Shown piece by piece: positions 1-10,710 of a stretch of 64,000 bases of DNA. The stretch is from Candidatus Macondimonas diazotrophica (GTDB lineage: Bacteria > Pseudomonadota > Gammaproteobacteria > UBA5335), in assembly GCF_004684205.1 (NCBI RefSeq), contig NZ_SRIO01000005.1:62001-126000 (forward strand), written 5' to 3'. The notes under the pieces are model-generated. The model was given only the letters and a program-made list of their open reading frames with translations. It did no database searches and was not told the DNA's origin. Each line of letters starts with the position of its first letter. Positions within the stretch are counted from its first letter, which is position 1. The position numbers and the translations under genes are program-made.

Positions 1-280
1 ACAGCTCCGGTGCGATCCGATCCCGGGCGGCGGCCAGTTCGGCAGGTGGAATTTGCAGATCCGCCGCAGTCGCGCCAGTCGCCCATCCATCGAAACGGCG
101 GGTATAGGCCAGCAGCGCCTCGTCTCCCTCGCGCCGGACCGCATCCAAGATTTCCTGCACCGCATGCTGCACTTCAGCCTGCTGGAGCTCGGCCTGAACC
201 CGGAGCGCACCAAGCGCCTGCTCGAAATCCGGCTGAGCCGTCGTCAATCGGAGCAAACGCAGCGGATCGCCTGTGCTCAT
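1..280 (-). CDS. hisD: Histidinol dehydrogenase, N-terminal part (runs off window start)
   Basis: HisD performs the last two oxidations of histidine biosynthesis, histidinol to histidine, with NAD and zinc in the cytoplasm. Only the first 93 or so residues are present. They read [20 protein letters not shown] and continue with the helical N-terminal region of the family, including a [18 protein letters not shown] stretch that is characteristic of HisD. The ATG at 280-278 overlaps the hisG stop by ATGA, so the pair is translationally coupled. The catalytic and zinc residues lie outside the window. The identity rests on the N-terminal match and on the usual murA-hisG-hisD gene order. Confidence 0.88.
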   Translation of the reverse strand, partial: MSTGDPLRLLRLTTAQPDFEQALGALRVQAELQQAEVQHAVQEILDAVRREGDEALLAYTRRFDGWATGATAADLQIPPAELAAARDRIAPEL

Positions 281-927
281 TGCACTCCCCTTTCGGCTTC
301 AACCACCTCGGCCAAGGCAGCCACCAGTGCCCGCACCGACGCGTGCTTGGTCTTCCAAGATGCCGGATTGACCACCAGACGCGCGCTGATCTCCATGAGA
401 GTCTCCAATGGGACCAAGCCATTGGCACGCAGCGTATTGCCGGTATCCACCAGATCGACGATCCAGTCCGCCAGACCGACCAGGGGTGCCAGCTCCATGG
501 ATCCATAGAGCTTGATGACATCGACCTGCTGTCCCCGCGCGGCAAAAAAGGCGCGGGTGGCCGCAACATACTTGGTCGCCACCCGCGGTTGCGCGCCGGC
601 CTGACCGCGCCCCTCGCGACCCGCCAAGACCAGACGGCACCGCCCGATCCGGAGGTCCAGGGGCTCGTAAAGAATCGACCCGCTCTGTTCCATGAGAATG
701 TCCTTTCCGGTCACGCCAAGGTCTGCGCCGCCATGGAGGACATAGGTTGGCACGTCCGTCGGCCGCACGATGATCAGCCGGACCGACGGTCGGGACGTTC
801 CCAGAATCAGACGCCGGCTGGATGCGGGGTCCTCTTCCGGAACGATCCCGACGCGCGCCAGCAGCGGCAGCGTTTCCTCAAGGATGCGCCCTTTCGACAG
901 GGCCAGCGTCAACTGAGATTCGCTCAC
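277..927 (-). CDS. hisG: ATP phosphoribosyltransferase, short form
   Basis: HisG catalyses the first and committed step of histidine synthesis, joining ATP and PRPP. At 216 residues this is the short form, which lacks the C-terminal histidine-binding domain and in known organisms works only as a complex with the regulatory subunit HisZ. Visible motifs are [16 protein letters not shown] at the N terminus and [15 protein letters not shown] in the first half, both typical of the family; the region near residue 150 ([16 protein letters not shown]) is part of the PRPP-binding half. No hisZ is in this window. The gene lies 42 bases after murA and overlaps hisD by 4 bases. Confidence 0.96.
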   Translation of the reverse strand: MSESQLTLALSKGRILEETLPLLARVGIVPEEDPASSRRLILGTSRPSVRLIIVRPTDVPTYVLHGGADLGVTGKDILMEQSGSILYEPLDLRIGRCRLVLAGREGRGQAGAQPRVATKYVAATRAFFAARGQQVDVIKLYGSMELAPLVGLADWIVDLVDTGNTLRANGLVPLETLMEISARLVVNPASWKTKHASVRALVAALAEVVEAERGVQ

Positions 928-969
928 GATCTTCTACTCACCATCGCCTGCATCGGCCGCCGCCGGCGC

Positions 970-2247
<1,278 letters not shown>

Positions 2248-2499
2248 TCAACCGGCTGGGCAGCGGGCCGCCCATTCCTCGGGGGTGAGCGTCTCCAGGG
2301 CCAGCGCATGGATCTCGCCACCCATCCGTTCACCCAGCGCCGCGTACACACGCTGATGGCGCTGCACAGGACGCAAACCGCTGAAGGCGCCAGAGACCAC
2401 GAGCGCCGAGAAATGAACGCCATCGTCCCCTTCGACCCGCACGGGATCGGCTTCGGGCATGTGCTCCTTGATCAGGGCGGCAATTTGTTCAGCAGTCAT
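2248..2499 (-). CDS. ibaG: BolA-family protein IbaG
   Basis: An 83-residue BolA-like protein. Such proteins bind monothiol glutaredoxins and [2Fe-2S] clusters; IbaG (YrbA) is linked to acid stress and envelope homeostasis in other bacteria. The fold shows as [20 protein letters not shown] at the N terminus, a central [18 protein letters not shown] strand pair with the conserved His, and a C-terminal [20 protein letters not shown] helix. The start chosen is the ATG at 2499; a longer frame upstream adds 52 residues without family resemblance. The location directly before murA is the usual one for ibaG rather than bolA. Confidence 0.9.
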   Translation of the reverse strand: MTAEQIAALIKEHMPEADPVRVEGDDGVHFSALVVSGAFSGLRPVQRHQRVYAALGERMGGEIHALALETLTPEEWAARCPAG

Positions 2500-2657
2500 A
2501 TCAAACCAAATCCTGCGACGGAACTTCAAAGAAATCGGGAGCCAACGGCCCAATCGGTAGGGATCGTGCCGCATCGATGATTGCGCATCATATCGGAAAA
2601 CCCCAGCAGCGACATGGCCGCCGTCATCCCTCGCCGATTCTGGCTGACACGTCATTA

Positions 2658-2686
2658 TTGCCCTTGCCGATTCGTCCCGCTAGAAT
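2658..2686 (+). promoter_or_regulatory. Candidate sigma-70 promoter for rpmE
   Basis: TTGCCC (2658-2663) and TAGAAT (2681-2686) are separated by 17 bases, 53 bases before the rpmE start codon. Spacing is ideal and each hexamer differs from consensus at two positions or fewer. No transcript data support it. Confidence 0.55.
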
Positions 2687-2738
2687 TAGCCGTTTTCGAG
2701 CAGTGGGCCGACCGGCCCGGACAGAGGTCATCGTCGCC

Positions 2739-2942
2739 ATGCGCACCGACATCCATCCTACCTACCAGCAGGTCACCATCACCTGCAGTTGCGGCAACCG
2801 ATTCGAAACCCGCTCCACCCTTGGATCGGACCTGCATATCGAAGTCTGCTCGCAATGCCATCCGTTTTACACCGGCAAGCAGAAAATCATCGATACCGGG
2901 GGTCGGGTCGACAAGTTCCGCCGGCGTTACGGCACGAAGTAA
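2739..2942 (+). CDS. rpmE: 50S ribosomal protein L31, zinc-binding type
   Basis: L31 is a 67-residue protein of the large ribosomal subunit that helps bridge the subunits. This copy is the zinc-containing form: Cys16, Cys18, Cys37 and Cys40 form the CxC plus CxxC ligand set (TCSCGN and CSQC). Zinc-replete cells use this form, whereas zinc-starved cells often switch to a cysteine-free paralogue, which is not seen here. The start is the ATG at 2739, since the longer upstream frame has no L31 similarity. It is the first gene of the plus-strand group before the malic enzyme, as in Pseudomonas. Confidence 0.97.
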   Translation: MRTDIHPTYQQVTITCSCGNRFETRSTLGSDLHIEVCSQCHPFYTGKQKIIDTGGRVDKFRRRYGTK

Positions 2943-3055
2943 GCGCTTGGCCACGCCTGGCGGAATCCGCGCTCGACCATGCGGGGGACTCACGCTGGTG
3001 ATGCCCCGCCTTGTGGCACCCTTGTAGCCCCCCTCCTCGATCGGCAGCCCGCCCC

Positions 3056-4333
3056 ATGATGACGGAAGACGAACTGACGCAAGCGGCTTTGGATTACCAC
3101 GCGAAGCCCAAGCCGGGCAAGCTGGCGATCGCCGTAACCAAGCCTTTCACGACCTATAGTGAACTGTCATTGGCATACAGCCCCGGCGTGGCCGCGCCGG
3201 TACGGGCCATTGCCGCCAATCCGGACGATGCCTTTCGCTACACTTCCAAAGGCAATCTGGTCGCCGTCATCACCGATGGCACAGCGGTGCTCGGACTCGG
3301 GAATACCGGCGCCCTGGCCGGCAAACCGGTCATGGAAGGCAAGGCCGTCCTGTTCAAGAAGTTCGCCGATGTCGATGTCTTCGATATCGAAGTCGACGCC
3401 GAGAATCCGCAGGATTTCATCGACACCGTTACCCGCATTGCCCCGACGTTCGGCGGCATCAACCTCGAGGACATCGCAGCGCCGCACTGCTTCGAGATCG
3501 AACGGGCGCTTGTGGAACGGCTGGACATCCCGGTTTTTCACGATGATCAACACGGGACCGCCATCATCGTGGCCGCCGGCCTGCTCAATGCCTTGGAGCT
3601 TCAGGATAAGCGGATCGAATCGGCGCGCATCGTCTGCCTGGGGGCCGGCGCCGCCGGAATCGCCTCGATGAATCTGCTGCTCGCCCTGGGGGCACGCCGC
3701 GAAAACCTGCTCCTCGTCGACCGGCGCGGCGTGATTCACCGGGAACGCGAAAACCTTGATCCCACCAAGGCGGCGTTTGCCATTGAGACCCCGTGCCGCA
3801 CCCTGGCCGACGCATTGGCCGAATCCGATGTTTTCATCGGTGTCTCCGGACCCAACCTGGTCACTGCGGAGATGCTCAAAACCATGGCGCCTCGCCCTGT
3901 GGTCTTCGCGCTGTCCAATCCGGACCCGGAAATTCGCCCCGAGGTCGCACTGCGCGTGCGCAGCGATCTGATCATGGCGACCGGTCGCAGCGATTACCCG
4001 AATCAGGTGAACAACGTGCTCGGTTTTCCCTACCTGTTCCGAGGGGCTCTGGATGTGCGCGCCAAACGCATCAACCGCGAGATGCATATTGCAGCCGTCC
4101 AGGCTTTACGTGCATTGGCTCATGAACCCGTGCCCAGCGAAGTCCTGAACGCCTATGGAAAATCCGACCTGGCGTTCGGCCCCGGCTACATCATTCCCAC
4201 TCCCCTGGATCCCCGATTGATCGATTATGTTCCCCCAGCCGTCGCGAAAGCAGCGGTGGATTCGGGTGTCGCCCGCGCCGCCTATCCGGCCCATTACCCT
4301 CAACCACCGGTGGACATTCATACGCCCGCCTGA
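3056..4333 (+). CDS. Malic enzyme, short single-domain form (malate dehydrogenase, oxaloacetate-decarboxylating)
   Basis: Converts malate to pyruvate and CO2 with reduction of NAD(P). The 425-residue protein has only the malic enzyme domain and lacks the phosphotransacetylase-like C-terminal domain of MaeB, so it is the short form. Catalytic Tyr41 ([10 protein letters not shown]) and Lys96 ([11 protein letters not shown]) are visible; metal-ligand regions are [14 protein letters not shown] and FHDDQHGTA, and [10 protein letters not shown] begins the nucleotide-binding fold. Two ATGs (3056 and 3059) are possible starts; the 15-residue upstream extension has no family support. gltA follows after 27 bases, suggesting a shared transcript that links pyruvate and citrate supply. 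Cofactor preference cannot be read safely. Confidence 0.93.
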   Translation: MMTEDELTQAALDYHAKPKPGKLAIAVTKPFTTYSELSLAYSPGVAAPVRAIAANPDDAFRYTSKGNLVAVITDGTAVLGLGNTGALAGKPVMEGKAVLFKKFADVDVFDIEVDAENPQDFIDTVTRIAPTFGGINLEDIAAPHCFEIERALVERLDIPVFHDDQHGTAIIVAAGLLNALELQDKRIESARIVCLGAGAAGIASMNLLLALGARRENLLLVDRRGVIHRERENLDPTKAAFAIETPCRTLADALAESDVFIGVSGPNLVTAEMLKTMAPRPVVFALSNPDPEIRPEVALRVRSDLIMATGRSDYPNQVNNVLGFPYLFRGALDVRAKRINREMHIAAVQALRALAHEPVPSEVLNAYGKSDLAFGPGYIIPTPLDPRLIDYVPPAVAKAAVDSGVARAAYPAHYPQPPVDIHTPA

Positions 4334-4360
4334 GCCAAATCCCCTGCAGGAGTCCTGTCG

Positions 4361-5659
4361 ATGAGCGAACAGAAGCTGGTCCTGTCCGATCCCGCCACCG
4401 GCAAGCAATGCGAATTGCCGGTCCGTAAAGGCACTCATGGCCCCGCAGTGGCCGATATCGGCAGCTTGTACCGTGAACATGCCATGTTCACCTACGACCC
4501 GGGTTTCGTATCCACCGCAAGTTGTCGCAGCGATATCACATATATTGATGGCAACCAGGGTATTTTGCTCTATCGCGGTTACCCCATCGAACAACTGGCC
4601 GAGAAGAGCAATTTCATCGAAGTCGCCTACCTCCTGCTGTATGGCGAGTTGCCCACCCAGACCCAGCTCGACACGTTCAATCATTCGATCCGCTACCACA
4701 CGATGATCCATGAGTCACTTCGGGATTTTTTCCGTGGCTTCCACTACGACGCGCATCCCATGGCGATGCTGACCGGTGTGGTCGGTTCCTTGTCGGCTTT
4801 TTATAACGCCGCTCAGGACACCCGCAACAAGGACGATCAGGAAATCTTTGCGCACCGCATGATCGCCAAGATTCCGACCATTGCAGCCTGCGCCTACAAG
4901 CACTCGATCGGACAGCCGTTCGTCTATCCGCGCAACGATCTGGATTACGCGAGTAACCTGCTGCACATGCTGTTTGCGGTGCCGGCGGAAACCTATGAAG
5001 TCGATCCGGTTGCCGCGCAGGCACTCGACATGCTGTTCATCCTGCATGCCGATCATGAGCAGAATGCCAGCACCTCGACGGTGCGGCTGGCCGGCAGCTC
5101 CGGAACCAATCCTTACGCTGCGATTTCCGCCGGCGTTGCCTGCCTGTGGGGGCCCGCACATGGCGGCGCCAATGAGGCGGTATTGAACATGCTCGAACAA
5201 ATCGGTGATGTAAAACAGATTCCCCAATACATCGCCAAAGCCAAGGACAAGAACGACGCATTCCGCCTGATGGGCTTTGGCCATCGCGTCTACAAGAACT
5301 ACGATCCCCGTGCGACGGTCATCCGCGGCATGTGCCACAAGATCCTGCAGCGCCTCGGCAAGGAAAACGATCCCTTGTTCGAACTTGCCCTGGAACTGGA
5401 GCAAATCGCTCTGAATGACGAGTATTTCAAGGAAAAGAAGCTCTATCCCAACGTAGACTTCTATTCCGGCATCATCTATAAGGCGCTCGGCCTCCCAACC
5501 AACATGTTCACCGTGATGTTTGCGATCGCCCGCACGGTGGGCTGGGTTGCCCACTGGATCGAGATGACCAACGATCCGGAACAGCGCATCGGCCGTCCTC
5601 GGCAGATCTATACGGGCGCGGCGCAGCGCGACTACCTCGATCCCGCTCAGCGCGACTGA
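4361..5659 (+). CDS. gltA: Citrate synthase, hexameric type II
   Basis: Condenses oxaloacetate with acetyl-CoA at the entry of the TCA cycle. At 432 residues with an N-terminal beta domain containing a Cys-rich-like start, it matches the long Gram-negative type II enzyme that is inhibited by NADH. Catalytic residues are His267 ([11 protein letters not shown]), His308 ([14 protein letters not shown]) and Asp366 (NVDFYSG), in register with His264, His305 and Asp362 of E. coli GltA. A CAGGAG ribosome-binding site precedes the ATG. Its position between the malic enzyme and the mrcA region breaks an otherwise conserved gene order. Confidence 0.97.
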   Translation: MSEQKLVLSDPATGKQCELPVRKGTHGPAVADIGSLYREHAMFTYDPGFVSTASCRSDITYIDGNQGILLYRGYPIEQLAEKSNFIEVAYLLLYGELPTQTQLDTFNHSIRYHTMIHESLRDFFRGFHYDAHPMAMLTGVVGSLSAFYNAAQDTRNKDDQEIFAHRMIAKIPTIAACAYKHSIGQPFVYPRNDLDYASNLLHMLFAVPAETYEVDPVAAQALDMLFILHADHEQNASTSTVRLAGSSGTNPYAAISAGVACLWGPAHGGANEAVLNMLEQIGDVKQIPQYIAKAKDKNDAFRLMGFGHRVYKNYDPRATVIRGMCHKILQRLGKENDPLFELALELEQIALNDEYFKEKKLYPNVDFYSGIIYKALGLPTNMFTVMFAIARTVGWVAHWIEMTNDPEQRIGRPRQIYTGAAQRDYLDPAQRD

Positions 5660-5677
5660 GCTGCGCGACCCGGCGTC

Positions 5678-6346
5678 TCAGCGGGCAGGCGGCCAGAAGC
5701 CGCCTGCGTGCAGCACCTCCGCACGGTCTTCTGCGGGTTCTGCCAGCAAGGCGCGCACTCTCGCCAGATTGGCGCGCTCCATGGGGCGCTTGGTCACCGG
5801 GCTCAAAGGCGGCTGCCGAATTCCATGTCGATCAAAAACGGTTGCGGCAACCGGAATCCCGTCGACCTGAAACCGGAACACCGGGCAGCACACGTACTCG
5901 GCAGCACCGGTTCGCACACGCCGCTCCTCGACATGATGGGGAATCCCTTGGTCAAATAGCCGCATCGCGACCTGCTCTGCCGAATCGGCAAACAGGTGCA
6001 GCGTGATCTCCGAATGGCGGTCGGCGCGACCACTGAGCACCGAGCCCACCAGCCGCGGCTGGAACGGCTGAAAAAAGACCATGGCTTCACAAGCAACCTC
6101 CCGCAGTCGGCGCAGTTGTGCGGGTTGCGAATCTCTGTGAAACAAACGCTGATAGGCCGCAAGCGCAGCCTCGATTTCGTCATTGCGTGGAAAGTTCGGA
6201 CTGTTCCGGGCGATTCCCAGGCGCCCCGCCGCCTTTTGCTTGGCTAGCGCGTAGTCGCACACGCCTTCCTCGACCATGATCCGAGCAGCCGTCTGGATGA
6301 TCCGTTCGCGCTGCTGCCAGGATTTCCCGCCCATGCCACGTGCCAT
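5678..6346 (-). CDS. Unrecognised conserved-looking protein, 222 residues
   Basis: I do not recognise the function. The first 60 residues (WQQRERIIQTAARIMVEEGV, then a second helix pair ending in GIARNSPNFPRNDEIEAAL) are helical and recall a helix-turn-helix or a small helical bundle. The middle part looks like a mixed alpha/beta domain (VGSVLSGRADRHSEITLHLF, then FDQGIPHHVEERRV) that resembles nucleotidyltransferase-like folds, but I see no complete catalytic motif. The start at 6346 is chosen because AGGAGG lies 7 bases upstream; earlier in-frame starts have no such site. It is transcribed toward gltA and begins 62 bases after the mrcA stop, so it may be read through from mrcA. No signal peptide is visible. 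Confidence 0.7.
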   Translation of the reverse strand: MARGMGGKSWQQRERIIQTAARIMVEEGVCDYALAKQKAAGRLGIARNSPNFPRNDEIEAALAAYQRLFHRDSQPAQLRRLREVACEAMVFFQPFQPRLVGSVLSGRADRHSEITLHLFADSAEQVAMRLFDQGIPHHVEERRVRTGAAEYVCCPVFRFQVDGIPVAATVFDRHGIRQPPLSPVTKRPMERANLARVRALLAEPAEDRAEVLHAGGFWPPAR

Positions 6347-6407
6347 CAAGTGTCCTCCTGATCGGTGAAAAAACGGCCGATGGCCGCACTCTCCCATCGA
6401 AAGAGAA

Positions 6408-8867
6408 TCAAAACAGATCGCGCAACTCCTCCTGTCGAACCGTCGGCATCTCGGGACCAAGCATACCTTCAGGCGATTCGGTCTGTGCTTCCGCCGGCAG
6501 CCGATCCGCGAGGAAGTATTCGTAACGTCCGGCCGGATCGCTGCGCGTGGTCTGCAGGCCCGTCACTTTGGACACCCACAACGCCGTCACGCCGGGCGGG
6601 GGATCAACCGGATGGATCGGCACATTCTTGAGCGCCTGTTGCATGTAGTCTGCCCAGATCGGCGCTGCAGTCACGCCACCGGACTCCCCTCGCCCCAATG
6701 AGCGCATCTGATCAAATCCGACCCAGGTCACCGCGACGAGGTCCGGCGTGTAGCCGGCGAACCATGCATCGCGCAGGCCATTGGTCGTTCCCGTCTTACC
6801 CGCCACGTCAGGGCGACCCACCTTGGCCGCGCGGCGACCTGTTCCCCGCGTAATAACCTCCTGCATGAGACTGGTCATCAGAAAGGCCGTGCGTGGATCC
6901 ATCACCTGCGGTGCCGCATGGCTGGGCTCCGGGACGAAATCCGGACCGCCGAGGGTGACGGCCGGATAGTCAGAAAGCCACCGCTTCTCCCCTCGACCTT
7001 GCCCGATTTTCGGCTGTGCATCGCATGGGTCACAGGCCATCTCCGGAGTTCGGGCATACACCAGGCGCCCTGCATGATCTTCCACCTTGGCGACCAGATA
7101 AGGCGTCACCAGATAACCACCACTGGAAAAAACCGCGTATCCCCGCGCAACTTCGAGCGGTGTGAGTTCTGCGGTGCCCAAGGAGAGCGAAAGATCCGCC
7201 GGAATATGCTGAATGGGAAAACCGAATCGCTCGACATAGCGAACGCCGGTGCGCACACCCATTTCCTGCAAAAGCCGCACCGACACCAGATTGCGGGAAT
7301 GCACCAGCCCGTCGCGGAGCGGCGTTGGTCCGTAGAATCGGCCGGTGTAGTTCTCCGGCCGCCACACCTCGCCCTTGGCGCCTTGCGCGTATTCCACCGG
7401 TGCGTCGTTGATGATCGAAGCGGGGGTATATCCGTTATCGAAAGCCGCCGCATAGAGAAACGGCTTGAAGCTCGAGCCCGGTTGACGACGCGCCTGAAGG
7501 GCACGGTTGAACGGACTTTTCACAAAATCGAATCCGCCGACCAATGCCAGGATACGGCCGTCACGCGGACTGATGCTGACCATGGCGCCCTGAACCTCCG
7601 GCACTTGCGCCAACACCCATTGGTCCCCGACCTGACGAACCCGGATGACATCCCCAGCCTTCAGAACATCCGACGCTCGAACTGGATACGCCCCCTGTCG
7701 ATCATCACTCATCCAGGGACGCGCCCAGCGCATGTTAGACCAGGCCAATGCTGCTTCGCCCTTGCCCGCGATCTGCACCCGCGCCGCACTTGGCTCGACC
7801 TTCAGCACCACAGCGGGACGCATACCGCCCACAACCGGAACGGCGCTCAGACGCCGCGCCAAGGCTTCGGGCCCCTCGCTGACTGACCACTGATCTTCCG
7901 GTCCCCGGTACCCGTGGCGGCGGTCATAGTCCAGCAATCCATCGCGCAGGGAATGCTCGGCAGCCCGCTGAAGATGGCTATCCAAGGTCGTATAGACCGT
8001 TAATCCCGAACGGTAGATGTCGCCCCCCATTCGTGCATGCAGTTCCTGCCGCACCATCTCGGCCACATAGGGTGCATTGAGACCAAGGCTTGTATTGTGA
8101 AGCGACGCGGTATTGGGCGTCGCCAACGCCGCGTCGCGTTGCTCGGGGGTGATCCAGCCCAGATGGGCCATGCGCTGCAGCACGTAATCACGACGCGTCA
8201 ACGCCGCGGTGGGGTTGGCGATCGGGTTGATTCTGGAGGGCGCCTTGGGAAGACCCGCCAGGGTCGCCCATTCGGGCAAGGACAGCTCCCAGACGCTCTT
8301 GCCGTAATACACTCGGGATGCAGCCTCTACACCATAGGCCCGCTGCCCCAGATAAATCTTGTTGAGATAAAGCGCCAGGATTTCTTCTTTACTCAGCTCA
8401 CGCTCGATCCGAAAGGCAAGCATGATCTCGCGCAGTTTGCGCTGATAGGTCTTTTCAGGGCTCAGAAAGAAATTGCGCGCCACCTGCATGGTGATGGTGC
8501 TGCCGCCCTGTTCCTTTTCCCCCGTCAGCGCCAAGCGCGACAACGCTCGCAACAGTCCCTGGTAATCCACACCAGGATGCTCAAAAAACCGGTCGTCCTC
8601 CGCCGCGAGCACGGCCTTGATCAGCAATGGCGGGAACTGATCAAACGCTATGGGCTCCCGCCGCTGATCGCCGAACTCACCGATGAGCAGCCCATCCTGA
8701 GTGTAGATCCGCAAGGGGACTTCGAATTGGAAATCGTGCAGGGCCTGGACGGCGGGGAGTTGCGGCATGAGGTAGAGGTACAACCCCAGTACGGCCGCTG
8801 CGGTCAGCGTCACCGCCGTCAGCATCGTTCCCGCCAACCAGCCGAAAAGCCTGATCCGTAAAGGCAT
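6408..8867 (-). CDS. mrcA: Penicillin-binding protein 1A, bifunctional glycosyltransferase/transpeptidase
   Basis: Polymerises glycan strands from lipid II and cross-links peptides in the periplasm. The 819-residue protein has an N-terminal membrane anchor (about residues 10-33), then the GT51 glycosyltransferase with catalytic Glu90 in AAEDDRFFEHPGVDYQG and GGSTITMQVARN, an OB-like insert around 330-430, and the transpeptidase with SxxK at Ser465-Lys468 (PGSSFKPF), an SRN motif and KTGTTNGLRDAWFAG near residue 690. It is divergent from pilM, as in Pseudomonas, and has a good promoter candidate in the shared 212-base gap. Confidence 0.96.
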   Translation of the reverse strand: MPLRIRLFGWLAGTMLTAVTLTAAAVLGLYLYLMPQLPAVQALHDFQFEVPLRIYTQDGLLIGEFGDQRREPIAFDQFPPLLIKAVLAAEDDRFFEHPGVDYQGLLRALSRLALTGEKEQGGSTITMQVARNFFLSPEKTYQRKLREIMLAFRIERELSKEEILALYLNKIYLGQRAYGVEAASRVYYGKSVWELSLPEWATLAGLPKAPSRINPIANPTAALTRRDYVLQRMAHLGWITPEQRDAALATPNTASLHNTSLGLNAPYVAEMVRQELHARMGGDIYRSGLTVYTTLDSHLQRAAEHSLRDGLLDYDRRHGYRGPEDQWSVSEGPEALARRLSAVPVVGGMRPAVVLKVEPSAARVQIAGKGEAALAWSNMRWARPWMSDDRQGAYPVRASDVLKAGDVIRVRQVGDQWVLAQVPEVQGAMVSISPRDGRILALVGGFDFVKSPFNRALQARRQPGSSFKPFLYAAAFDNGYTPASIINDAPVEYAQGAKGEVWRPENYTGRFYGPTPLRDGLVHSRNLVSVRLLQEMGVRTGVRYVERFGFPIQHIPADLSLSLGTAELTPLEVARGYAVFSSGGYLVTPYLVAKVEDHAGRLVYARTPEMACDPCDAQPKIGQGRGEKRWLSDYPAVTLGGPDFVPEPSHAAPQVMDPRTAFLMTSLMQEVITRGTGRRAAKVGRPDVAGKTGTTNGLRDAWFAGYTPDLVAVTWVGFDQMRSLGRGESGGVTAAPIWADYMQQALKNVPIHPVDPPPGVTALWVSKVTGLQTTRSDPAGRYEYFLADRLPAEAQTESPEGMLGPEMPTVRQEELRDLF

Positions 8868-8911
8868 GATTCACACAGCCGATAAAACCAGCGGGCAGGT
8901 CGCCGACGTGC

Positions 8912-8942
8912 ATTATACGCGGCCCCCCGCTGAATCTGACAA
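8912..8942 (-). promoter_or_regulatory. Candidate sigma-70 promoter for mrcA
   Basis: On the minus strand TTGTCA (8942-8937) and a perfect TATAAT (8917-8912) are separated by 19 bases, about 45 bases before the mrcA start. The spacing is two bases longer than ideal. Confidence 0.5.
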
Positions 8943-8958
8943 GCCGAATCGGATCAAG

Positions 8959-8987
8959 TTGACAGATCAGCGGCCGATTTGAATCAC
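8959..8987 (+). promoter_or_regulatory. Possible pilM promoter with perfect -35 and weak -10
   Basis: A consensus TTGACA lies at 8959-8964, followed after 17 bases by AATCAC, which matches the -10 consensus at only three positions. It lies about 93 bases before the GTG of pilM and faces away from the mrcA promoter. An activator or another sigma factor may be involved. Confidence 0.3.
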
Positions 8988-9079
8988 CGACATCGAGATG
9001 CTCGGGGGATAACTTTTTCGCCAGCGAGAAAGCACGCACCCCGCGCACCGATCGCCGCCAGGGCCGGGGAATACACAAC

Positions 9080-10141
9080 GTGTTGTTCAAGCATCGCATC
9101 AAACCTCTGCTGGGCGTGGACATCAGCTCCACCGCCGTCAAGCTGCTCGAGTTGGGCGGAAGTCGCCAGCAACCGCAGGTCGTGAGCTATGCGGCGGTCG
9201 GCCTTCCACCCGATTCGGTCATCGATAAGCAAGTCACTGACCCCGAAGCCGTGGGACAAGCCATTCGCAAAGCGGTGAAACAGTCGGGCACGCGAACGCG
9301 GGAGGCGGTCGTCGCCGTCGGCGGCGCTACGGTCATCTCGAAAGTCATCACCATGCCGGCGGACCTTTCCGAGCATGACCTGGAACAGCAGATCCGCTTG
9401 GAAGCCGATCAATACGTCCCCTATCCGCTCGAAGAAGTCGGCCTCGACTTTGAAGTGCTCGGCGCGTCGACCGAGGAAGATCATGCCGTCGATGTATTGC
9501 TGGCAGCCTGCCGCAACGACATTATCGACAGCCGGGTGGCGGCCCTTCATCTCAGCGGCCTGATTTGCAAGGTCGTCGACATCGAATCGAACGCACTTGA
9601 AAACGCCTGTCTGCTGATTGCCGAACAGATGCAACTCCAGAATCCCGACCAGGGGGTGGCCGTCATCGATATTGGCGCCACGACGACCACGCTCAACATC
9701 ATGCACGGCGGCAGCATCATCTACAGCCGGGATCAGGCGTTTGGGGGCAAGCTGCTGACTGAAGAGATCATGGCGCACTACGGCCTCTCCTACGAAGAAG
9801 CCGGAAAAGCCAAGCGTCGCGGCGGACTGCCGGAAACCTACGGCGAAGAAGTCCTCAAGCCATTCATGCAGGATGTGAGCAATCAGATCGACCGTGCCTT
9901 GCAGTTCTTTTTTTCCTCCAACAACCGCATCGACAAGATTGGCCAGATCGTTCTGGCCGGAGGATGTGCCAGCATCCCGGGACTCGATCAAACCGTCGAA
10001 GAGCAAATGGAGGTGGCCACCCGCATCGCCAACCCCTTTGCCAACATGAAGATATTGCCGCGCGCGCGCCCCAAGCAGCTCAAACTGGATGCGCCCGCCT
10101 TAATGACGGCATGCGGACTGGCCATGCGGAGTTTTGACTGA
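9080..10141 (+). CDS. pilM: Type IV pilus inner-membrane platform protein PilM
   Basis: PilM is the cytoplasmic, actin/FtsA-like ATPase-fold component of the type IV pilus alignment complex; it binds the short cytoplasmic tail of PilN. The 353 residues show the family start (LGVDISSTAVKLLELG), a phosphate-binding-like GVAVIDIGATTTTLNI segment in the second half and GQIVLAGGCASIPGLD near the C terminus. The start codon is GTG at 9080. The gene opens the pilMNOPQ operon and its stop shares one base with the pilN start (TGATG), so translation is coupled. Confidence 0.96.
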   Translation: MLFKHRIKPLLGVDISSTAVKLLELGGSRQQPQVVSYAAVGLPPDSVIDKQVTDPEAVGQAIRKAVKQSGTRTREAVVAVGGATVISKVITMPADLSEHDLEQQIRLEADQYVPYPLEEVGLDFEVLGASTEEDHAVDVLLAACRNDIIDSRVAALHLSGLICKVVDIESNALENACLLIAEQMQLQNPDQGVAVIDIGATTTTLNIMHGGSIIYSRDQAFGGKLLTEEIMAHYGLSYEEAGKAKRRGGLPETYGEEVLKPFMQDVSNQIDRALQFFFSSNNRIDKIGQIVLAGGCASIPGLDQTVEEQMEVATRIANPFANMKILPRARPKQLKLDAPALMTACGLAMRSFD

Positions 10142-10710
10142 TGGCTCACCACATCAACCTTCTCCCTTGGCGGGAACAACGACGTAAAGACCAGCAGCGC
10201 CAATTTCTGATCAGTGCCGTTGGCGCAGTCATCGTGGCGTTCGGCGGCATATTCCTCGCCAATTCCTACATCCAGACCCATATTGATCGACAGAACGCAC
10301 GGAATAGCCGCATTGAGCAGGAAAACAAGATGCTCGATGCCCAGATCGTGGAAATCCGGGACCTACAAAGGTTGCGGCAGAACCTGATCGATCGGATGCG
10401 CGTCATCGAACAGCTGCAGGATCAACGCACTATCAGCGTTCATCTGTTTGACGAACTCATCAATACGCTGCCTGACGGTGTCACGCTCGTGGCCATGCGC
10501 CAGGAGGGCGAGCAGATCCTGCTTGATGGGCAGGCCCAGTCCAACGCCCGCGTTTCCAGCTACATGAAAAATCTCGATGGCTCGAGCTGGTTTCACGCGC
10601 CACAGCTGGTCGTGATCGAAACCAAGGAAGGCAAAAACGGCCGATTTGCTCAGTTTTCGCTGCGGGCCCAGCTCACCCGCCCGGGCGCCGAACCGGAGGG
10701 CCAACCATGA
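10141..10710 (+). CDS. pilN: Type IV pilus assembly protein PilN
   Basis: PilN is a bitopic inner-membrane protein linking cytoplasmic PilM to the periplasmic PilO and PilP. The first residues (MAHHINLLPWREQRRK) contain the conserved INLLPWRE motif that docks on PilM; a single membrane segment follows at about residues 22-42 (FLISAVGAVIVAFGGIFLAN), then a coiled coil and a ferredoxin-like periplasmic domain. Length 189 is typical. Its end overlaps pilO by ATGA. Confidence 0.96.
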   Translation: MAHHINLLPWREQRRKDQQRQFLISAVGAVIVAFGGIFLANSYIQTHIDRQNARNSRIEQENKMLDAQIVEIRDLQRLRQNLIDRMRVIEQLQDQRTISVHLFDELINTLPDGVTLVAMRQEGEQILLDGQAQSNARVSSYMKNLDGSSWFHAPQLVVIETKEGKNGRFAQFSLRAQLTRPGAEPEGQP

